Below, piece by piece: positions 53,114-64,000 of a DNA stretch of 64,000 bases. This stretch comes from Flintibacter faecis (lineage in GTDB: Bacteria > Bacillota > Clostridia > Oscillospirales > Oscillospiraceae): assembly GCF_014287875.1 (NCBI RefSeq), contig NZ_JACOPN010000002.1, forward strand, positions 186,001 to 250,000, read 5' to 3'. The notes under the pieces are model-generated. The model ran no database searches and was not told where the DNA came from. It saw only the letters and a program-made list of their open reading frames with translations. The first letter of the stretch is position 1. Each line of letters starts with the position of its first letter. Position numbers and translations under genes: made by a program.

Positions 53114-54490
53114 TTAGTCTTTCTTGGGCAGATACTTGTCGATCATCTCCGGCTTGATGCGCTTGAGCTCGCTGCGGGGCAGGATGCTCAGCAGCTCCCA
53201 GCCCAGGTCCAGCGTCTCCTGGATGGAGCGGTTCTCGTCGGTGCCCTGGGAGACATAGCGCTTTTCAAACTCGTCGGCAAACTTGGCGTACAGCAGGTCG
53301 GTGGGGGACAGGGCCGCCTCGCCCAGGATGCTCATCAGCTCCTTGTTCTCCTTGCCGGTGGCATAGGCGGCGAAGAGCTGGTTCATGGTGCCGGAGTGGT
53401 CCTCACGGGTCTTGCCCTCGCCGGTGCCCTTGTCCTTCAGACGGGACAGGGAGGGCAGCACGTCCACCGGGGGATTCACGCCCCGGCGATAGAGCTCACG
53501 GGAGAGGATGATCTGCCCCTCGGTGATGTAGCCGGTCAGGTCGGGGATGGGGTGGGTCTTGTCGTCCTCGGGCATGGTGAGGATGGGGATCATGGTGATG
53601 GAGCCCTCCTTGCCCACCTGACGGCCCGCCCGCTCGTACATGGTGGCAAGGTCGGTGTACAGATAGCCGGGATAGCCGCGGCGGCCGGGGACCTCTTTCT
53701 TGGCGGCGGAGATCTCCCGCAGGGCCTCGGCGTAGTTGGTGATATCGGTGAGGATGACCAGCACGTGCATCCCCTTCTCAAAGGCCAGATACTCCGCAGC
53801 GGTCAGGGCCATACGGGGGGTGGCGATACGCTCCACGGCGGGGTCGTTGGCCAGGTTGGTGAACAGCACGGTGCGGTCGATGGCACCGGTGCGCTTGAAC
53901 TCGCTGACGAAGAACTCCGACTCCTCGAAGGTGATGCCGATGGCGGCAAAGACCACGGCGAAGTTGGACTCCCCGTCCAGCACCTTGGCCTGGCGGGCGA
54001 TCTGGGCGGCCAGGGCCGCATGGGGCAGGCCGGATCCGGAGAAGATGGGCAGCTTCTGTCCCCGGACCAGGGTGTTCAGTCCGTCGATGGTAGAGATGCC
54101 CGTCTGGATAAACTCGTTGGGGTAGTTCCGGGCGGCGGGGTTCATGGCCAGGCCGTTGATGTCCCGATACTCGTCGGCCAGGATGGCGGGGCCGCCGTCG
54201 ATGGGCTGACCCATGCCGTTGAACACCCGGCCCAGCATATCGCCGGACACGGCCAGCTGCAGGGGGTGGCCCAAAAATCGGATCTTGGACTGGGCCAGGT
54301 TGATGCCGGCGGAGGCCTCGAACAGCTGGACCACGGCGGAGTCGCCGTTGACCTCCAGCACCTTGCAGCGGCGGACGGTCCCGTCGGCCAGCTGGATCTC
54401 GGCCAGCTCGTCATAGGTGACGCCCTGGACCCGGTCCACCACCATCAGGGGGCCGGAGATCTCTCGGATGGTCTTGTATTCACGAATCAC
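53114..54490 (-). CDS. ntpB: V-type ATPase subunit B (non-catalytic)
   Basis: A 458-aa subunit that alternates with A in the head. It keeps the F/V-ATPase fold but has a degenerate nucleotide loop ([16 protein letters not shown]) instead of a P-loop, as expected for B. Also seen: [29 protein letters not shown] and [16 protein letters not shown] segments. The start overlaps the end of ntpA by 4 nt. Confidence 0.97.
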   Translation of the reverse strand: MIREYKTIREISGPLMVVDRVQGVTYDELAEIQLADGTVRRCKVLEVNGDSAVVQLFEASAGINLAQSKIRFLGHPLQLAVSGDMLGRVFNGMGQPIDGGPAILADEYRDINGLAMNPAARNYPNEFIQTGISTIDGLNTLVRGQKLPIFSGSGLPHAALAAQIARQAKVLDGESNFAVVFAAIGITFEESEFFVSEFKRTGAIDRTVLFTNLANDPAVERIATPRMALTAAEYLAFEKGMHVLVILTDITNYAEALREISAAKKEVPGRRGYPGYLYTDLATMYERAGRQVGKEGSITMIPILTMPEDDKTHPIPDLTGYITEGQIILSRELYRRGVNPPVDVLPSLSRLKDKGTGEGKTREDHSGTMNQLFAAYATGKENKELMSILGEAALSPTDLLYAKFADEFEKRYVSQGTDENRSIQETLDLGWELLSILPRSELKRIKPEMIDKYLPKKD

Positions 54491-56262
54491 AGCGCGTCCT
54501 CTCCCTTCTCGGCAATGGCCGTGATCTCCTGCTCCATCTCGTCCTGGATGGCATCATAGGCGGTCTTATACTGGTCGGCGGGGACAGACTTGGCTCTGCC
54601 GATCTTCTCCCGGGCGGGCACGGAGAACAGCTCCGCAAGGGTCCCGCCCCGCTGCTGGGCCGCACGGCACTCGTCCTCATATTTGCGGATCATGGCCAGC
54701 ATCCGGGCCTGGCGGTCATACTCGGAGTAGGAGTCGATGTCCACAAAGGAGTTCTGCTGCAAAAAGTCCTCTCGGATCATCTTGGCGATCTCCAGGGTGA
54801 TCTGGTCCTTGGCGGACAGGGAGTCCTTGCCCACCAGCTGGACGATCTCGTTCAGACTGGCCTCCTCCTGCAGGATGGACATGGCCCACTCCCGGTTTTT
54901 CAGGAAGTCCTTGCCCAGGTGCTCGTCATACCAGGGCTTCAGGCTGTCCAGATACAGAGAGTAGGAGTTCAGCCAGTTGATGGCGGGGAAGTGGCGGCGA
55001 TAGGCCAGGGAGGCGTCCAGGGCCCAGAACACCTTGACGATACGCATGGTGGCCTGGGACACGGGCTCGGACAGGTCGCCGCCGGGAGGGGACACGGCGC
55101 CCACGGCGGTCAGGCTGCCCCGGCGGTCCTCATCAGAGCCGATGCAGGACACAGAGCCTGCCCGCTCGTAGAACTGGGCCAGACGGGAGGACAGATAGGC
55201 GGGGTAGCCCTCCTCGCCGGGCATCTCCTCCAGCCGGCCGGACATCTCACGCAGGGCCTCGGCCCAGCGGGAGGTGGAGTCGGCGATGACGGCCACGGCA
55301 TAGCCCATGTCCCGGAAATACTCGGCGATGGTGATGCCGGTGTAGATGGACGCCTCTCGGGCGGCCACGGGCATGTCAGAGGTGTTGGCGATGAGCACGG
55401 TGCGCTTCATCAGCGACTCGCCGGTGCGGGGGTCCACCAGCTCGGGGAACTCCCGCAGCACGTCGGTCATCTCGTTGCCCCGCTCGCCGCAGCCGATATA
55501 GACCACCAGGTCCACGTCGGACCACTTGGCCAGGGCGTGCTGCATCACCGTCTTGCCCGAACCGAAGGGGCCGGGGATGGCGGCGGTGCCGCCCTTGGCC
55601 ACAGGGAAGAAGGTGTCCACGATGCGCTGGCCGGACTGCAGGGGGATGGTGGGGGGGTACTTGTGCTTATAGGGGCGGCCCACACGCACGGGCCACTTCT
55701 GCATCATGGGCAGCTCGACCTTTTCGCCCTCCTCCGTCTCCAGCACGGCCACCGTCTCGGTGACGGTGAATGCGCCGGACTGGATGGAGACAATGGTGCC
55801 CTTCATCTTGGGGGGAATCATGATCTTGTGGAGGATGGAGGCGGTCTCCTGCACGGTGCCGATGACGTCGCCGCCCACCACCTTGGCCCCGGGCTGGATG
55901 GTGGGGGTAAACTCCCACTTCTTCTCCCGGTCCAGGGCGGGGACCTCCACGCCTCGGGGCAGGTTGTTCCCCTGCACCTTTTCCATAATGACCTCCAGCG
56001 GGCGCTGGATGCCGTCGTAAATATTCTCTACCAGGCCGGGCCCCAGCTCCACGGACAGGGGGGAGCCGGTGGTGACCACCTCGGCCCCGGGGCCCAGGCC
56101 GGAGGTCTCCTCATAGACCTGGATGGAGGCGGAGTCCCCACTCATGGTAAGGATCTCACCGATCAGGCGCTGCTCGCCCACACGGACCACGTCGGCCATG
56201 TTCGCCTCCTCCATGCCGGTGGCAACCACCAGCGGGCCGGAGACCTTGACGATCTTTCCCAT
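54487..56262 (-). CDS. ntpA: V-type ATPase subunit A (catalytic)
   Basis: A 591-aa ATP-hydrolysing subunit. P-loop GPFGSGKTV, the A-subunit insertion (about 110-190) and [15 protein letters not shown] are visible, as are [20 protein letters not shown] and [11 protein letters not shown] segments. The start ATG 56262 has GAAGGT about 9 nt upstream and gives the family start [12 protein letters not shown]; 27 upstream codons are open but read into ntpG-side sequence. Confidence 0.97.
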   Translation of the reverse strand: MGKIVKVSGPLVVATGMEEANMADVVRVGEQRLIGEILTMSGDSASIQVYEETSGLGPGAEVVTTGSPLSVELGPGLVENIYDGIQRPLEVIMEKVQGNNLPRGVEVPALDREKKWEFTPTIQPGAKVVGGDVIGTVQETASILHKIMIPPKMKGTIVSIQSGAFTVTETVAVLETEEGEKVELPMMQKWPVRVGRPYKHKYPPTIPLQSGQRIVDTFFPVAKGGTAAIPGPFGSGKTVMQHALAKWSDVDLVVYIGCGERGNEMTDVLREFPELVDPRTGESLMKRTVLIANTSDMPVAAREASIYTGITIAEYFRDMGYAVAVIADSTSRWAEALREMSGRLEEMPGEEGYPAYLSSRLAQFYERAGSVSCIGSDEDRRGSLTAVGAVSPPGGDLSEPVSQATMRIVKVFWALDASLAYRRHFPAINWLNSYSLYLDSLKPWYDEHLGKDFLKNREWAMSILQEEASLNEIVQLVGKDSLSAKDQITLEIAKMIREDFLQQNSFVDIDSYSEYDRQARMLAMIRKYEDECRAAQQRGGTLAELFSVPAREKIGRAKSVPADQYKTAYDAIQDEMEQEITAIAEKGEDAL

Positions 56263-56317
56263 AGGTTTCAATACCTTCTTTCGGGTAGATTTTCTAGTAA
56301 TTGCAATGCGTTCAGGT

Positions 56318-56626
56318 TCAGGAGATGTCTGCGCCAACGGCACGCTCCACGGCAGTTTTCACGTTGGCCATACCGATGCCCAGACTGCCCTCCTTGCCGG
56401 GGATCAGAATAATGGCGGGGGTCAGGGCATCTTTATACCGGGCGATGTCCGGCCCCAGCTTGGCGGCCAGCTGCTCGGTCATGTAGATGATGGCATAGTT
56501 CTCTTTGGCCATGCGGTGCAGGGCCAGGTGGCCCTCCTCCGCACTGCTGACGGGGCAGACCTCCAGCCCCAGGGCCTGAAAGCCCAGCACGCTGTCGGCA
56601 TCGCCCATCACGGCGATCTTATACAT
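56318..56626 (-). CDS. ntpG: V-type ATPase subunit F
   Basis: A 102-aa central stalk subunit with the Rossmann-like start [20 protein letters not shown] and [12 protein letters not shown]. It binds subunit D. Named ntpG in the Enterococcus scheme. 14 nt after ntpC, 55 nt before ntpA. Confidence 0.93.
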   Translation of the reverse strand: MYKIAVMGDADSVLGFQALGLEVCPVSSAEEGHLALHRMAKENYAIIYMTEQLAAKLGPDIARYKDALTPAIILIPGKEGSLGIGMANVKTAVERAVGADIS

Positions 56627-56640
56627 CGGTCTCCCCCTCC

Positions 56641-57624
56641 TTACACATAGGTCTCACGCAGGCGGCGGCGGATCACGTCGCCCTCCAGCTTGGCCGCCCG
56701 CCCGGCAAAGATGGTGCGCACGGCGGTGAACTCCGCCTCACGGGCGTACAGATAGCCCACCACCGGCTCCTCCCCAAAGGGGACCCGGCGCTCCGAGGCC
56801 AGATAGGCGGTGACCGCATCGTCACAGGCCCGCTCGAAGTCAGTCATGGCTCCCGCTCCCGGATGGGCCAGCTTGGCCCCCAGCTGGGCGGCCTGGGCCA
56901 GACTCCCGGCGGCAAACAGCTCGCCCAGGGCGTCGGCCCGGGCAGCGGCGATGCTCTGCTCGGACACGCTGCCGCCGGGCAGCAGCACCTGGCGCAGGAA
57001 TTCCGGCTCCCGGCCCATGCGGTGGACCCGCACGGCGGTGCGCAGATTGGCCACATCCACCAGAAGGCGGACGTAGCGCTGTAAAAAGCGGCTGTCCAAG
57101 TCCCGGGCCAGCAGCTCCATCTCTGCATAACAGGCCCGGTCCAGGATCAGGTCGGCCTGCTGGGGATCATGGCTGTCCTCCAGAACGGCCTTGGCCTGGG
57201 CCATGGCCGTTTGGAAGGCGGGGGAACAGCCCCGCAGCTCCTCCCTGCGCCAGCCCTCGGCCAGCTCGGCGGGGTCATATCGTCCGCCGGGCAGCAGCAG
57301 GGGCTGGGGGTCCCGCCCCATGGCGGCGGCCTTGAGCAGGGTCTTTGCGTTGTGATAATCGTATTTCAGCTGGAATATCTCTACCAGCCTCCGGTCGGGC
57401 ACCGCCGACTCCATGTCCCGGAACACGTCGGCCCGGGCGGCGGCCAGGGCCTGATCCAGACTGCCCCCCTCGGGGTAGCCGCACTCGGCCAGCACCTTCC
57501 GTGCCTCGCCGTCGTCGGCGGCGTCGATCATCCGGTCCATCCGGTCCCGGGTCAGCAGGCGGTTTTCCATGGCCCTGACCCGGGCGGAGACAGAGAGATA
57601 ATCCGTATCTTTTCGGTGGGACAA
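56641..57624 (-). CDS. ntpC: V-type ATPase subunit C/d (rotor socket)
   Basis: A 327-aa all-helical subunit that couples the stalk to the c-ring. Family features: YLSVSARVRAMENRLLTRD at the N-terminus, YDYHNAKTLLKAAAMG in the middle and EEPVVGYLYAREAEFTAVRTIFAGRAAK at the C-terminus. Position between ntpE and ntpG is standard. Confidence 0.94.
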   Translation of the reverse strand: MSHRKDTDYLSVSARVRAMENRLLTRDRMDRMIDAADDGEARKVLAECGYPEGGSLDQALAAARADVFRDMESAVPDRRLVEIFQLKYDYHNAKTLLKAAAMGRDPQPLLLPGGRYDPAELAEGWRREELRGCSPAFQTAMAQAKAVLEDSHDPQQADLILDRACYAEMELLARDLDSRFLQRYVRLLVDVANLRTAVRVHRMGREPEFLRQVLLPGGSVSEQSIAAARADALGELFAAGSLAQAAQLGAKLAHPGAGAMTDFERACDDAVTAYLASERRVPFGEEPVVGYLYAREAEFTAVRTIFAGRAAKLEGDVIRRRLRETYV

Positions 57625-57662
57625 GGTATCCCTCCTCCCTTATTAAAATCCTTGCTCCGGCA

Positions 57663-58352
57663 TTATTCCGGGAACAAAACCTGGGCCACCTGCTTCTCCA
57701 GCTTCTCCCGCTGGAGGCGGACCAGCGTCTCAAAGGTGCAGTTGATCTCTACGTCGTTGTCCAGCATGACAAAGCCGCCCCGCATCTTTCGGGTCTCCTG
57801 TGCCAGGGTGAGAAGGCCGGTGCCGGTGACCATGGCGGCGGTGGAGTTGACCACCTTGCCCAGCAGAGCGCCAACCTTTGTGTCGGCCAGCGCACCGGGC
57901 AGCTCGGGGGCCACCCCCTTCACCAGACATTCGTTGGCGGCGATGACCACCTGCTTGCCCACCCGGGCGCGGTCGGCCTCGGAGAAGATCAGCTGCTCCT
58001 TCCCGGTTTCAGAGGCCTCCACCGCCAGGCGGGTAAGCAGGGCGATGTAGTCCTCCTCAGGCAGGGAGCACAGCTTGTCCAGGGCCAGGTCAAAGGCCTC
58101 GCCCAGTACCTCCTGCTTGGCGGCCAGGGCCAGCTTGCGCTTTTCCATCTGGGCGGCGGAGCTCAGCCGTTCCAGCCGCTCGTCGGCGGCCTTCTGTCCC
58201 CGGGCCAGGGTTTCGGCGGTCTCCTTGTCCGCCTGGGCCCGGGCCTGTCGGGCGATGGCATCCGCCTTCTCCTGGGTCTGGGCGTTGAGCTGGTCGATGT
58301 CAGCCTGAGCATCAGAGAGGATCTTGGCGGTGATTTTTTCGATTCCTTCCAT
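57663..58352 (-). CDS. ntpE: V-type ATPase subunit E (peripheral stalk)
   Basis: A 229-aa subunit. The N-terminal half is a long Ala/Lys/Glu-rich helix (about 1-100) that pairs with the subunit from ntpF in the peripheral stalk; the C-terminal half is a globular domain (GFVMLDNDVEINCTFETLV) that holds the head. Lies 22 nt after ntpK. Confidence 0.93.
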   Translation of the reverse strand: MEGIEKITAKILSDAQADIDQLNAQTQEKADAIARQARAQADKETAETLARGQKAADERLERLSSAAQMEKRKLALAAKQEVLGEAFDLALDKLCSLPEEDYIALLTRLAVEASETGKEQLIFSEADRARVGKQVVIAANECLVKGVAPELPGALADTKVGALLGKVVNSTAAMVTGTGLLTLAQETRKMRGGFVMLDNDVEINCTFETLVRLQREKLEKQVAQVLFPE

Positions 58353-58374
58353 AAGGCAAGTCCTTTCCAGGCGA

Positions 58375-60891
<2,517 letters not shown>

Positions 60892-60892
<1 letters not shown>

Positions 60893-61218
60893 CAGCCATT
60901 CACTACCTTTTCTACGATCAATTCGGCGGCCTGTTCCAGATGGCTCCGGGCGGCCTGCTTCATGGTCTGGCACTCCTGGGCGGCCTGGTCCAGCACCTGC
61001 TGAGTCTGCTGGGCCGCCTGGGCCTCGGCCTGGGCCATCATCTGGCGGGCCTGGGCCTCGGCGTTTGTCCGGGCCTCCTCCAGCATCCGCTGGGCCGCCC
61101 GCTGGGCCGTCTGCAGCTTCTGCTTGCTCTCCGCCGCCGCCGCGTCTTTGCGCTGCTTGGCCTCCTGCTCGGTCTGCGTCACCTTTTCAATGGCTTCCAC
61201 TGACACGATTTTCACCAC
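60892..61218 (-). CDS. ntpF: V-type ATPase subunit G/H (peripheral stalk helix)
   Basis: A 104-108-aa Ala/Gln/Glu-rich single helix (EAKQRKDAAAAESKQKLQ ...) that pairs with subunit E. Two GTG starts fit: 61218, which sits inside the AAAGGTGG site, or 61206, which is 8 nt after it and gives MSVEAIEKVTQTEQ, closer to relatives. First gene of ntpFIKECGABD, with its promoter at 61266-61294. Confidence 0.88.
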
Positions 61219-61265
61219 CTTTGTCTTTCGCTTGTTCTTTGTTAGGAAAACTGCTGATAAACTGT

Positions 61266-61294
61266 ATTCTATCGGATATTGCCCAAAAATGCAA
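61266..61294 (-). promoter_or_regulatory. Promoter of the V-ATPase operon
   Basis: Minus-strand TTGCAT (61289-61294), 17-nt spacer, TAGAAT (61266-61271). The AT-rich stretch 61300-61450 beyond it shows no gene. Confidence 0.7.
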
Positions 61295-61458
61295 GTCTAT
61301 TTTTGCCTTTGGTTCTTTTTCGACTTTATGTTTTCTAAAGGTCCTGTTATTTTTTCGTCGTTTTTTCGATTCTTTTCGGTGTTGTACTGGTTTACCTTGC
61401 CTTTTTCACCACAAACCAGACATTTTTACATCTTTGTCTAAAATGCCCATGAAAGAAA

Positions 61459-61496
61459 GATAGTCTTTGACTGCATTTTTACAGTCAAAGACTATC
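61459..61496 (-). terminator. Terminator of the DUF4015-like gene
   Basis: Perfect 15-bp stem GATAGTCTTTGACTG (61459-61473) with its complement at 61482-61496; exit side TTTCTTTC on the minus strand. Confidence 0.8.
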
Positions 61497-61506
61497 AAAT
61501 CTTCGT

Positions 61507-62589
61507 CTAATTTTCGTCGATGATCCCTTGCGCTTCAGGGCCTTCCGGCGCAAACTGCCCCGTCAGCACGGCCAGCTTTTCCCGGGCGTTTGCCAGACCA
61601 AGCCGCTGGGCCAACTCGGCCCCGGTTTCTCCCGCTTCCGGGATGGTCCATATCCGCTGAATGTCCTTCTCCAGGCACTTCTCACTCAGGCCGCCGGTGG
61701 CCGCTGCCCCCTGATAGTCCTCTGGCAGACGGATAGACAGCCGGGTCCCATAGGGCTCTACCGCCTGGCTGAGCTGGGCGAACAGGTCCTCCACCGACTC
61801 CGCAAAGCGCCCATCGGCATAGGAGCCGTTTTTCACGATCTGGTCCAGCTTGCCCTGGGTGGGGAACCAGCACTGGTCCAGCATGATCTCGTCAAAGCCC
61901 AACTGGGCCAGCTCCCGGCACAGCCCAATGAGATAGCTCCGGGCCTTCTCCGAATCTGGATTCAGCCACCGCAGCCCCAGTTCGTCCCGCCAGTTGCCGT
62001 AGCTGGCCTTTAAAGCCACGCTGTTGTTCTGATAGGGCACGGTGTTGTCCCGAAAGGCGCACACCCGGGCAATGGTATACACGTCCCCCCGGTTCCAGTC
62101 CTCCAAAGCGCCGTTGATGGTCTCATCCCCGGAGGACACCCGGGCAGCCAGGCTCTCCCCACTCCGCCAGGCCAGATCGCCCTGTCTGTCCTTCATCTCT
62201 AAAATCAGGGCGTTGGCCCCCGCCTGCTCCAGCCGGGACTGGGCGGTGCCATCCTGCACCGCCGACAGGGGCAGCTCCACCGCCCGCAGGGCCTCGGTCT
62301 CGTCCGCCCCAGGTTTCTGGGCGCTCTGATCCTCACCGGACTGGTCCCCCTGGGGGCGGACCTCCAGGCTCACATCGCCGGGGTCTGGCTTCTGGTCGTC
62401 CTTCTGGTGGAAAAAGGGCAGTTCCAGCCGGACCCCCTGGTCCCGAAAGACCAGATAGCGCTGGCCGAACACCAGCACCCCCACCAGAACGACCACCAGC
62501 GCAGCCAGAACGGCCGCCACCCACTTGAGCATGTCATGAAAAGTTCTGCGGCCCCGATAGCCGCCGTATCCGCCGTTTCTCCGGCCCAT
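61507..62589 (-). CDS. Membrane-anchored DUF4015-like putative glycoside hydrolase
   Basis: A 360-aa protein: short basic/Gly N-terminus, one membrane segment (about 23-45, VAAVLAALVVVLVGVLVFG), a charged linker (70-115) and an extracellular domain resembling DUF4015, a TIM-barrel family linked to GH13-like hydrolases. The motif WLNPDSEKARSYLIGLCRE, then LAQLGFDEIMLDQCWFP, matches the part that carries a conserved Asp in the family. The enzyme activity is not shown. The start ATG 62589 has AAGGAGG 7 nt upstream; 20 upstream codons are open. Confidence 0.75.
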   Translation of the reverse strand: MGRRNGGYGGYRGRRTFHDMLKWVAAVLAALVVVLVGVLVFGQRYLVFRDQGVRLELPFFHQKDDQKPDPGDVSLEVRPQGDQSGEDQSAQKPGADETEALRAVELPLSAVQDGTAQSRLEQAGANALILEMKDRQGDLAWRSGESLAARVSSGDETINGALEDWNRGDVYTIARVCAFRDNTVPYQNNSVALKASYGNWRDELGLRWLNPDSEKARSYLIGLCRELAQLGFDEIMLDQCWFPTQGKLDQIVKNGSYADGRFAESVEDLFAQLSQAVEPYGTRLSIRLPEDYQGAAATGGLSEKCLEKDIQRIWTIPEAGETGAELAQRLGLANAREKLAVLTGQFAPEGPEAQGIIDEN

Positions 62590-62667
62590 GACAGAACCTC
62601 CTTCTGTATGCCACAGCCGCACATAAAGTACGGGCATATTTGATTCCATACGTCAATATCTATTGGA

Positions 62668-62696
62668 ATGATAACAGTTTGTATCCCTGTTGTCCA
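62668..62696 (-). promoter_or_regulatory. Promoter of the DUF4015-like gene
   Basis: Minus-strand TGGACA (62691-62696), 17-nt spacer, TATCAT (62668-62673). Confidence 0.6.
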
Positions 62697-62738
62697 GAAA
62701 AAAATGTCCCCGCCGAAAAAATCAGCAGGAACGGCAAA

Positions 62739-62813
62739 CGGGCCGATGGGGACATCGGCCCCTACCGGGCAATTTTACATTTCGTAGTAGGGACCGCTGT
62801 CCTCAGCGGCCCG
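62739..62813. repeat. Paired palindromic dispersed repeat (copy 2)
   Basis: Inverted unit 62739-62765 (CGGGCCGATGGGGACATCGG type) and direct unit 62787-62813 (GTAGGGACCGCTGTCC type). Same family as 6640-6714, with the units arranged in the opposite order around the spacer. Confidence 0.8.
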
Positions 62814-62830
62814 TGCTCAGCGGCCCGCAC

Positions 62831-63565
62831 TCAGATCACCATGCCCCCGTCCACCGGAAGGACCTGGCCGGTGACGAAGGCAGACTGGTCAGATGCCAGA
62901 TAGAAGATGGCCCGGGCCGCCTCCTCCGCCCGGCCGATGCGGCCCAGGGGGGTCTCCTCCCCCAGGGCATCCATGTCCGCCCGGGACAGGTGGGCGTTCA
63001 TCTCCGTGTCAATGACCCCGGGGGCCACGCAGTTGACCCGGATGTGGGAGGGCCCCAGCTCCTTGGCCATGGCCTTGGTCAGCCCGATGACCCCGGCTTT
63101 TGCGGCGGAATAGGCCGCCTCACAGGAGCCGCCGGTGATCCCCCACATAGAGGACACGGTAACGATGCTGCCCCTCTGGCGGCGGACCATGTGGGGGCAG
63201 GCCGCACGCATGGTGTAGAACACCCCATCCAAATCCACCCCCATCACCTGCCGCCACTGCCGGTCGGTGGTGTCGGTGAGCAGCTGCTGGGGCAGGGCGA
63301 TCCCGGCACAGCAGACCAGGGCGTCCAGGGACCCCATAGAGGCCGCAGCCTCCACCAGGGCGCTGGCCTGGTCGGGGTCGGACACGTCCCCCTCCAGAGC
63401 CACGGCCTCCACGCCCCCCGCCGACAATTCTGCGGCCAGAGACAGGGCCTGGTCCCGGCTGCGGCAATAGTTCAGAGCCACGTTCCAGCCCTCGGATGCA
63501 AACACCCGGGCGGCGGCCGCCCCGATGCCCCGGGAGGCCCCGGTGATCAACACATGCTTTGCCAA
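62831..63565 (-). CDS. Short-chain dehydrogenase/reductase (FabG-like)
   Basis: A 244-aa classical SDR: nucleotide motif TGASRGIG (residues 8-15), CCAGIA in place of NNAG, catalytic Ser in VSSMWG, YSAAK (Y-x3-K) and the C-terminal VDGGMVI. Length and motifs fit 3-oxoacyl-ACP reductase or a related NAD(P)H alcohol dehydrogenase; without fab neighbours the substrate is open. The start is TTG at 63565 with GAGGAGGG 7 nt upstream. The frame runs open further upstream through the 157-bp repeat, which is not coding. Confidence 0.9.
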   Translation of the reverse strand: MAKHVLITGASRGIGAAAARVFASEGWNVALNYCRSRDQALSLAAELSAGGVEAVALEGDVSDPDQASALVEAAASMGSLDALVCCAGIALPQQLLTDTTDRQWRQVMGVDLDGVFYTMRAACPHMVRRQRGSIVTVSSMWGITGGSCEAAYSAAKAGVIGLTKAMAKELGPSHIRVNCVAPGVIDTEMNAHLSRADMDALGEETPLGRIGRAEEAARAIFYLASDQSAFVTGQVLPVDGGMVI

Positions 63566-63625
63566 TGTTTTGCCCTCCTCTTTCCCGCTGATCGATCTGA
63601 TACCCGCCCCGGCGGAGCGGGTTGG

Positions 63626-63782
63626 CGTGTCGATAAACCCTTTTCTGTCATTCCGAGGAGCGAAGCGACGTGGGAATCCGTAACTTAAAACCGGAAATAT
63701 GCTGATAATCGTGGGGTTTCGGAACGGATTGCCACGTCGGCCCGTTGGGCCTCCTCGCAATGACAGGCTTTTTTGACAGTCT
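63626..63782 (-). repeat. 157-bp dispersed repeat, copy 2 (inverted)
   Basis: Reverse complement of 12484-12640, same length, with most differences in the central 30-40 bp (around 63680-63720). Lies between azlD and the SDR gene. Confidence 0.85.
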
Positions 63783-63815
63783 GACCCGCCCCCAGTGGGG
63801 ACGGGTATCGTAGCA

Positions 63816-64000
63816 TTATGCAAATACCGCCTGGACCAGCACCATATAGATAGCAGTGGCCCCAAAGATGGAGATGAGCTCGTTGCCCTTCCACAGATGC
63901 AGCACCACCGCCGCCACCCCGGCAATGAGGGAGGGCAGCCAGCCCCCCAGGGTGGCAAAGGTCACGCCCTTCAGGCAATATACGATGAGCATGGCAATGA
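63816..64000 (-). CDS. azlD: AzlD-family branched-chain amino acid transport protein, C-terminal part
   Basis: 61 residues are visible (IAMLIVYCLKGVTFATLGGW, then LIAGVAAVVLHLWKGNELIS, ending MVLVQAVFA), cut by the window end. The hydrophobic pattern and the LHLWKxNxLISIxGxTxxYMxLVQ motif match the C-terminus of AzlD, the small partner of AzlC in branched-chain amino acid export. azlC would be expected further right. Confidence 0.8.
   Translation of the reverse strand, partial: IAMLIVYCLKGVTFATLGGWLPSLIAGVAAVVLHLWKGNELISIFGATAIYMVLVQAVFA

Noticed and set aside
63566..63958. N-terminal extension of the short-chain dehydrogenase
   Set aside because: The open frame runs through the 157-bp repeat and into azlD sequence; the family start lies at the TTG at 63565 with a good ribosome-binding site.

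Overview
The window looks like a chromosomal segment of a GC-rich, Gram-positive-type Firmicute, most likely a gut Oscillospirales (Flavonifractor/Oscillibacter-like). The basis is the gene order ylxM-ffh-rpsP-khpA-rimM, the leuS/era/ybeY neighbourhood, lipoprotein-type binding proteins, S-layer-homology (SLH) surface proteins, YesM/YesN-type and Agr-type two-component systems, and an ntp-type V-ATPase. The taxon is inferred from style of sequence, not from a search.

Layout. 1-9.1 kb is housekeeping: ybeY-era-recO (minus), leuS and rpsU (plus), then ylxM-ffh-rpsP-khpA and rimM-AI-2E exporter (minus). 9.3-12.4 kb has an AlaX tRNA-editing protein, a MATE exporter and two identical tRNA-Arg(ACG) genes. 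12.7-24.9 kb is a surface-protein block on the minus strand: a large beta-helix SLH protein and two tandem M64-type metallopeptidases with SLH anchors. 25.2-39.0 kb is a galactose unit: galK-galE-galT-galM (Leloir pathway), the mglB-mglA-mglC ABC importer, and a sensing operon of a YesN-type regulator, a YesM-type kinase and a sugar-binding lipoprotein. 39.3-45.0 kb is an envelope operon (lipoprotein, LemA, DUF2207 membrane protein, zinc-ribbon/SHOCT protein, C11 protease). 45.1-47.1 kb is a LytTR regulator with an AgrC-like kinase, divergent from a secreted repeat protein at 47.4 kb. 50.2-52.2 kb is purine salvage (NCS2 permease, apt). 52.4-61.2 kb is a complete nine-gene V-ATPase operon in the order ntpF-I-K-E-C-G-A-B-D. 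The end carries a DUF4015-like protein, a short-chain dehydrogenase and the end of azlD.

Most notable observations. (1) The galactose-binding protein MglB appears to be circularly permuted: the part that is N-terminal in E. coli MglB lies at the C-terminus, with most ligand-binding residues kept. (2) The promoters of the beta-helix SLH gene and of the envelope operon share a 33-bp element (25 of 33 bases identical) made of direct repeats 21 bp apart, each ending exactly 34 nt before a -10 box. This is the geometry of LytTR/AgrA-type sites, and a LytTR regulator gene lies next to one of them, so they form a candidate small regulon. (3) MglC carries an extra cytoplasmic coiled-coil domain of about 215 residues. 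(4) There is a three-way-junction RNA between mglB and mglA, and a possible RNA switch in the ylxM leader. (5) Three families of short palindromic dispersed repeats are present, one of them as two 157-bp copies in opposite orientation 51 kb apart.
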